This document shows, one piece after another, positions 58,101-64,000 of a DNA stretch of 64,000 nt; the first letter of the stretch is position 1, and each line of letters begins with the position of its first letter. The translations under genes were made by a program, and so were the position numbers. Below the pieces are notes generated by a model. That model saw only the letters and a list, made by a program, of their open reading frames with translations. It had not been told where the DNA came from and made no database searches. The stretch is from contig NW_022985454.1 in assembly GCF_010093595.1 (NCBI RefSeq), forward strand, positions 549,473 through 613,472, given 5' to 3'. The stretch comes from Mytilinidion resinicola (taxonomy: Eukaryota; Ascomycota; Dothideomycetes; Mytilinidiales; Mytilinidiaceae).

Positions 58101-60769
58101 GAAATCCGACCTCAGGCTGGATGCTTAGTCCTCTATCTACCGCTCAGTAGAGACTTTGTTCCAGGCTAGGTAGCCCTAAGGGTAGTGCGTAGAAAGGGTC
58201 TCCGGAGAAATTCAAGAGGCAAACAGCCGAAAATGTGCGCATTTGACGCACCCAGCCTCATTTTCCTACGGTCTAGGGTTTAATATCTCACTTCACAGAC
58301 GATTTCACATTTGTATTCGTCTTTCTCAATGATGCGATGGCAAAATAGCCCCTGGACACGTCATGGGCAAACTTCCATTCGTGGCTTGTGGCGCAGCTCA
58401 AAGGACGAACGTTCAGCGGAAATAGAACCCTTGGCTCCGTATTCTCTGATCCATGGATGATCGCCTATCTTCTCCAACTATCTAGATTGCCCAAATTCGA
58501 TATGATATGATTCTTGATCGCCGAGAACGGCAACCTTGCGCTCTTCACTACCCAATGCATACGACCATCTTCTCAAGCCGGAATACCTGCTCCAGCATTG
58601 ATCACCAGCCTCCACGACCACGATGTACATATAACCCAAATAGTCACTTACTGCATACACGCCCATCACACATAACCCCAGACCCCACGACCCACGCCCA
58701 TGTATTCCCCCATCCGCACATCCCACAACTCCCTCCCGCCCGCTCATCAACCAGGCCGACCCCAGCGTCCTTGCCGATCAACGCAGGTACCTGCACAATG
58801 ACCACGACGTCCCTCGCACTGAGTTCTCGCCCGAAAAGGGCTGCTTGGGCCGGTCACTGCCGATGATGGATGCGATGTGGCGATGTGTCGCAACTCGGCA
58901 CTGACGCCATCACGCATATCTTCCCCGTGTTCTTGCTCCCGTTCGGGCACTAGTGCTGGCTTCCAGAATCCTCGCAACCTGGCCACGGCGGGTCGGGCGA
59001 TGCCGGGGGAGGGAGAGGATGGCGAGACTTTTCACGCCATCCTGGGCCCCATATCTGATTGTGAGGATGGGGGTTTCGGGCCTCGATCGAGCTGCTGGTT
59101 TTGGCGTTGGGATTCGTGATTTGAGCGAAAATTCGTGATGTTGGATTATGAATGGATGGCGCTTGGGTCTGAGGGCCGTGGTCGCACCACTCAATGTCGC
59201 GAAAATGCCCTCAGCACGCGGAACGAACGGCTGCCATCTATCTGTCATTATCACCCGTCTTGGTAACGTTCCATCGCATCGCATTTGCTTGCTGGTTTTT
59301 CTGCTCCATTTCAGAGCTCGCTCGGTGTTCGACCATCTCATAGTCCCCGCGAGCGAGTGCTCCCAAGGTTCAGCTCTGCTTATCCCACCACCCAAGTCGG
59401 CATCGAAATCTCCAGAGCACCATTCGCGACAACACGGCGACAACTGCATCGCACGCCATCGAACTCCAAACTCCATCACCAGCGTCATTCAACACACCTC
59501 GCCGTCTCCGTATCGGCACGCCTACGACCGAAGTCGGCGGTTCAAGCGTGAAACCTGACCGATGTTCCTCTCGACGCCAGGACGCGCTTCGGAGCCGCGA
59601 GCGGTGATGCTGACACCCACCATCATCCAGCACCACCTCGCCCATCGCAACCAAATTCCCAGCTAGGTAAGTAGGCGGGCGCGGCGATATATGCATCTGC
59701 AATCTACACACACTTCGTACATACCTTTCTCAGCCGTCGGGGGCTTCCGAGTATCTCAGTCACCGTAGAAGCGGGAGCGGTGAAATCCTGACAGTGGCAA
59801 CTCTTACCCACCTACCCATCTCGGCTGTGTCTCCTAGAGTGTCTCTATCTACCCATTCGTATTACAAAGATCTTTTGGGTCAGATTTTGCTTTTTCCATA
59901 AATGTCTCAATGCTACGTGGTCAATGTTTCACTACCTACTCTCGTGGCTCCTCACGTGCTTGGTTGGTGTGGGCGGGTGATTTGCTCGGGTGACTACACT
60001 ACCTGTCGATGTAGGTCTGGGAGAATGATGGGTTGCGCAATGGTAGGTGCGGTTGCATACTGTGAAAGGAGCAGGATCCAGCATGTCGGTGTCGCTAGGC
60101 CTACACGCCCGGGTTTCGTCTTCGTCACTCGCACTGATCGGTATGTATGACCCTCCCCGATTTGTGCCCTAGGCAGTAGACAGCGATGTCTCATGGGGTG
60201 CTCTGCTGTGAATTCGGCGGGTGAAATTGCTTGCTTCACGTTTGATGTAGATGCCTGAAAACGCGGCGAACTACCGCAGTAGCAAAGAAGTGTACACAGC
60301 ACATTCACGAAGCAGCATATAGTGCACGCATGTGTCTCAGCAAGCAAGAAGAGGTAAAAGTAAGCTATAACAAGAGATGAGTTTGTTGAGCTGGGTCTAT
60401 CAAACTGAGCAGAGTGGAGAGGTTATAACACAACCATCCACCGGAAACCGGTCCGCAGGTAAACATTGAAAAGACTGCCCCATTGTAATCTCATCGCAAT
60501 TCCACCGCAATCCATCTATCGCTGCCTTTCCTTTTCAGGACGCCTTCTCCCAGTCTGCAGAGTCGCAAGTAGTTGTCTCCTTGAGACAAATTCAGTAAAC
60601 TCAATACCATAAGTATGAAGCCACAAGCCATATTGTGAGTACCTTGCATAGCTCTCTCAAGTAGAGAATCCGTCCTCTGGCGAATGTCAATATATCACAC
60701 TTTGTACCGTTGATTAATTGTCAATGTTCGTCAGCATTTTTGAGAGCGCAGTAGCTAGTTCAACGTCTG
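55110..60769. other. 5.7-kb stretch without a convincing gene
   Basis: 55.2-57.6 kb is GC-rich with overlapping random-looking ORFs on both strands; the rest is of mixed composition. No domain, coherent exon chain or repeat was recognised. The first few hundred bases should be the promoter of the 439-aa gene. Confidence 0.35.
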
Positions 60770-62515
60770 CTAGTGGGAAGATGCTGCACGCAGAAACTCA
60801 TGGCGTTCCTTGGTGTCTTTGGCCTCAGCTTCGAGCCAGTTCGAAACAATGGTAGCCTTGCGCTCTTCGCTTCTCGGTTCGAATACCATCTCGAATGGCA
60901 GTGGCTTTGTGATGACCTCGGCGGTTGTCTTGGGCGAGATGGGGATGATGGCGCCGGTGACCGGGTCCGTCTTGTGTTTGACATTGAAGGCCCACATGAG
61001 ACCCCCGCATAGAACAACGAGCGCGTCTTGAGTGAGAGTTTGTCCGAGGCAGGCCCGAATGCCCCAACCAAAAGAGGACATTCCCTTGATTGTCGGGAAC
61101 TCAGTGAGAGGCACCTTGTAGGTTGGCCATCCCGGCTCAAGCCAGCGCTCTGGGTGGTAGTTCTCAGGGTCGGGGTACTTCGCCTTGTTGCGCATCATGG
61201 CCCTAGATCTACGTCAGGGAGATCGTGGGGGAGCCATTGGTATGACTTACCAGTCAAGGGGAATAACCCTCGTTCCCTTTGGAATAAAGCCGCCGCGGTA
61301 GTAGTCGTCAGCCTCTAACTCGTGGGCAACGCCTATCCGAGGTTAGCATACACTCCATAATTATGCATAGTAACTTACCGGTCGGGACAGGCGATCTCCA
61401 TCGGAAAGTCTCCTTGATGCAAGCGCGGAGCACCGGAAGATTGCCATAGTCGTGCAGAGTTGGTGGCCGACCCTCGCATATGCGATCGATCTCCTCTTGG
61501 CACTTGACCATCCACTCCGGGTTTTGGATCATCGCTATCAAATAGGTTTGGGTGGGTCCTCCGACCGTGAATACGCCAACCAAAGCGAGCATGCCAAGAG
61601 CAGAATGACCCTCGAAGTCGCCAAGGAGGGGGGACTTATCCCCAAGCTCCAGATATTGTCTCGCCCAGCACGGTCGCAGCTGTCCAGCTTGCCATTTCTC
61701 TCGTGCACCGTTCAACAGGTCCATCCAGAAAGCCTGCTGTATACCTCGGCGGACAAGTTCGCTTCGCTTCCACGGATTAAGGAAGAGTGGCAAGTGCCAG
61801 AGCGGTGTCAAGACATTTGTGATAGGACCATTCGGTGACATCTGAGTAAGTAGACCCCAGGCACTCATTCGCATCTGAGGACTGAAGCTGGGATCGTCGA
61901 ATGCAAGCGTGCACATAACCTTCGAAGCCTGGTTCTCGATATGGAAGCTGAACTTCTCGGAGTCGCTGAGGAGAATGAAGAGCAGGCGCTTGACCTCAAA
62001 CTCCATGATGCCCTTGTATTTGATTGCAGAAGATTGCGTCAGGTACGAGTGAGCCCACTTGCGCTGGCGAACCCAAGCTTCTACAGCTGACATCAGCATA
62101 GGTTTTGAGACTTCGACTTGGGTGACGACTTACGGTTCCTACCCATGAGTGGCAGGTATGACAACATCCCATGGTTGCTCTTCGAGTCAATAAGGGATGG
62201 CACGGCGGGTCTGTCGGAGTAGATCTTTGCGCGCTTAACGAGGAGGTCATTAGCGATGGACTCATCCGAGATGATGACGAAGTTCCATCCAATCATTCGC
62301 GTCTTGTAGATACCGCCGTATTTGTAGGACCATTCTGCGAGCTTGAGCCAGAAACATTCAGGGAGGTCGTGAACGTGGCCGATGTAGGGGATCAGACCCG
62401 GGCCCGGGAACCCCCAAGGACTGTTTGCCTTGTTCCAACGACGGTATGCGCCCACGGTGGTTGTCAGTGCAAAGGCAAGCATGGCCAAGGCTGCTGCTAC
62501 GATGCTGAATTGCAT
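60770..62515 (-). CDS. Cytochrome P450, four exons
   Basis: Exons 62515-62134, 62086-61379, 61332-61251 and 61202-60770 join in phase across introns of 46-48 nt to 534 aa. Residues 1-23 form an N-terminal membrane anchor, followed by a Pro/Gly hinge (WGFPGPGLIPYIG). The C-helix WVRQRKWAHSYL, the ExxR motif in KETFRWR, PERW, and the heme-binding FGWGIRACLGQTL (Cys442) are all present. The I-helix reads VFTVGGPTQTYL in place of the usual A/G-G-x-D/E-T-T. It is an ER-bound monooxygenase of the large fungal class that includes secondary-metabolite and detoxification enzymes. The substrate and CYP family cannot be assigned from the sequence alone. No other pathway gene lies within the window next to it. 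Confidence 0.93.
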
Positions 62516-64000
62516 CTTAGGCAGAGTAGAGAAAGAATTCGTGAATTGTAGAGTGTTCACGAGGAGACGCAGATGAAAGTGCGGCTCAGGTGGCGTGCGG
62601 CAACGGACTAGCTGATTGCATCAAGCTAGCGAGAGTGAACGTCAGTGACGCTGCTTCTTGATGAGAGACGACGCCAGGAGAGGATCACGAAGATCTTACG
62701 TACCTAGGTAGGACTGCGGATGGCAGGAGGATGGGCTTGAAGACCTTGTTCAGCCGATGTATGTGAGGTAGGTGGAGGAAAGGATATCTATGACTGACGA
62801 TGAAGCAGAGAGTCTATGGGGCCAGGGCGAGCAATGACGGTGAAGTGACGGCCAAGCGGTGAGCTGCGACTTCTGCATTTGGACGCTCGAGCTCTTCGCC
62901 GCTGATAACAGAAGGCGACTTCGGAAAGCAGTCCACTATGTACAGCTGATCAATCGTCGGTGCCAAGACCTCGAATCGCGCTTGCCGCTGTAAGTATGAG
63001 GTGCTTTACTATCTTTGCAGGAACGCGTGGTACCCAGGCAAGTATATGATTTTGAACAGTCTGTAGACGCATTGAGACACTCCTAACGTCACTAGACATC
63101 TGCGGAAAGGGGTGTATTGACATGTGCACTCTTTACTTGGTGAAGCCTGGAACGGGGGCTGCTATTCACTGTCAGCTTCGTTCAGTAACTTCCTTAAACA
63201 TTCCCGGAGTCAACTGCGTTTGAGACCTCCAACAGGTTGCAAGCCAGTATCAATTGATACAATAGTTTGGCCTTTTCCGTGCACCCGGCATGGAACCGCT
63301 AGACGTGCCAGGTACCGCTTACATGCTCCCCAGTTCTAGGACGATGAATGTTGCGCTGTCTAGATTTGGAGGGCGTTGTCACGTTGAAACACTTCGAGCG
63401 AGTATGTCACATCCATAATGGTTTGGTAATAAGTTCTGCTGTATAAGGTACCTCGGTCAATTTGAAGACCATTCATAACGACGGATGCTATGTCTTACGT
63501 CTTGCCAGATTTACAAAAGGGTGTTGAGGTACGCCTGGCAGCGGCAGAGAGTGCATAGAGACCTATGGCGAGGCATTATACTGACCATTTGCTCTGCCAA
63601 CCTACTAAAGGGATTGCAGCAAGATAATGCACGATATAGCATGATCCCGCTTGCCAATTGGGAATCGGAGAGTCGGATGTAATCTCACCGTGTTTGTTTG
63701 CTCGCTCAACGCCGAGCTTTGAGGGAATAATGTCGTTGCGTCCGCTCTTGAGATGGCACCTGTGTTAGGTATGTTTCCAGCAGGCGCCGCCCATTTGTAG
63801 ACACTGATATGTAATATTCCTATTCGGAGATTTACAGGCTCGAGCCAACGAGAATTCGGGCGCCGCCGCCTGAGGTGGCCCAGCGAGTACCATGATTGTT
63901 CAAGAAGATGGAAAAGGTTTCCCTTTGGTTCTGGAAGTCGCTTTTGAAGCACTCGAAACTGAGATTGACCATTCAAAACGATGGGTTTACGTCTCAATCC
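62516..64000. other. Right end of the window, no recognised gene
   Basis: Contains the promoter side of the P450. A minus-strand open frame at 63605-63997 (130 codons) reaches almost to the window edge but shows no family and may be chance; a gene starting beyond the window is possible. Confidence 0.3.

Noticed and set aside
63605..63997. 130-codon minus-strand ORF at the window edge
   Set aside because: No family or splice structure seen and the upstream part is outside the window; kept only as a remark.
1..64000. tRNA or rRNA genes
   Set aside because: I looked for T-arm-like and rRNA core sequences by eye and found none that fit; a covariance-model scan would be needed to exclude them.

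Overview
The window looks like nuclear DNA of a filamentous ascomycete (Pezizomycotina). Genes are split by 46-81 nt GT-AG introns, with a few longer ones. Typical fungal families are present (Zn2Cys6 and NDT80/PhoG transcription factors, an Argonaute, a fungal P450). The repeats carry heavy C-to-T/G-to-A decay with many TpA steps and in-frame stops, as expected from repeat-induced point mutation (RIP). The exact class cannot be told from the sequence.

Layout. 1-16 kb is an AT-rich transposon graveyard: a decayed LINE-like 3' end (1-1345), a Ty3/Gypsy chromovirus on the minus strand (1351-8959) split by a pogo/Fot1 DNA transposon (4322-6164), a MULE relic (about 8960-9457), and two head-to-tail MULE copies (9548-15987) flanked by one 8-bp target duplication. 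16-17.5 kb holds degraded fragments, including an alcohol-dehydrogenase-like N-terminus with an in-frame stop.

From 17.5 kb the DNA is ordinary. In order: an Argonaute (17551-20744, minus); a large protein with ten C2H2-plus-WQYTTPEGV repeats (22248-26186, minus, one frameshift); a 2OG-Fe(II) oxygenase (26787-27894, minus) divergent from a Zn2Cys6 regulator (28325-30854, plus); a 3.3-kb stretch with a degenerate repeat; SRP receptor beta (34160-35346, minus); an NDT80/PhoG regulator of VIB-1/XprG type (36890-39724, minus); a GC-rich stretch of about 12 kb without a convincing gene; a small dsRBD-like gene (51757-52197, minus); an unrecognised 439-aa protein (53743-55109, minus); another 5.7-kb gene-free stretch; and a cytochrome P450 (60770-62515, minus).

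How the parts fit. The oxygenase and the Zn2Cys6 factor share a 430-bp promoter region and may form a regulated pair. The Argonaute lies next to the RIP-scarred repeats, but that is proximity only. The strongest candidates for something undescribed are the C2H2/WQYTTPEGV array protein and the MULE dimer flanked by one target duplication. All exon structures were worked out by hand from reading frames and splice signals; no search was run.
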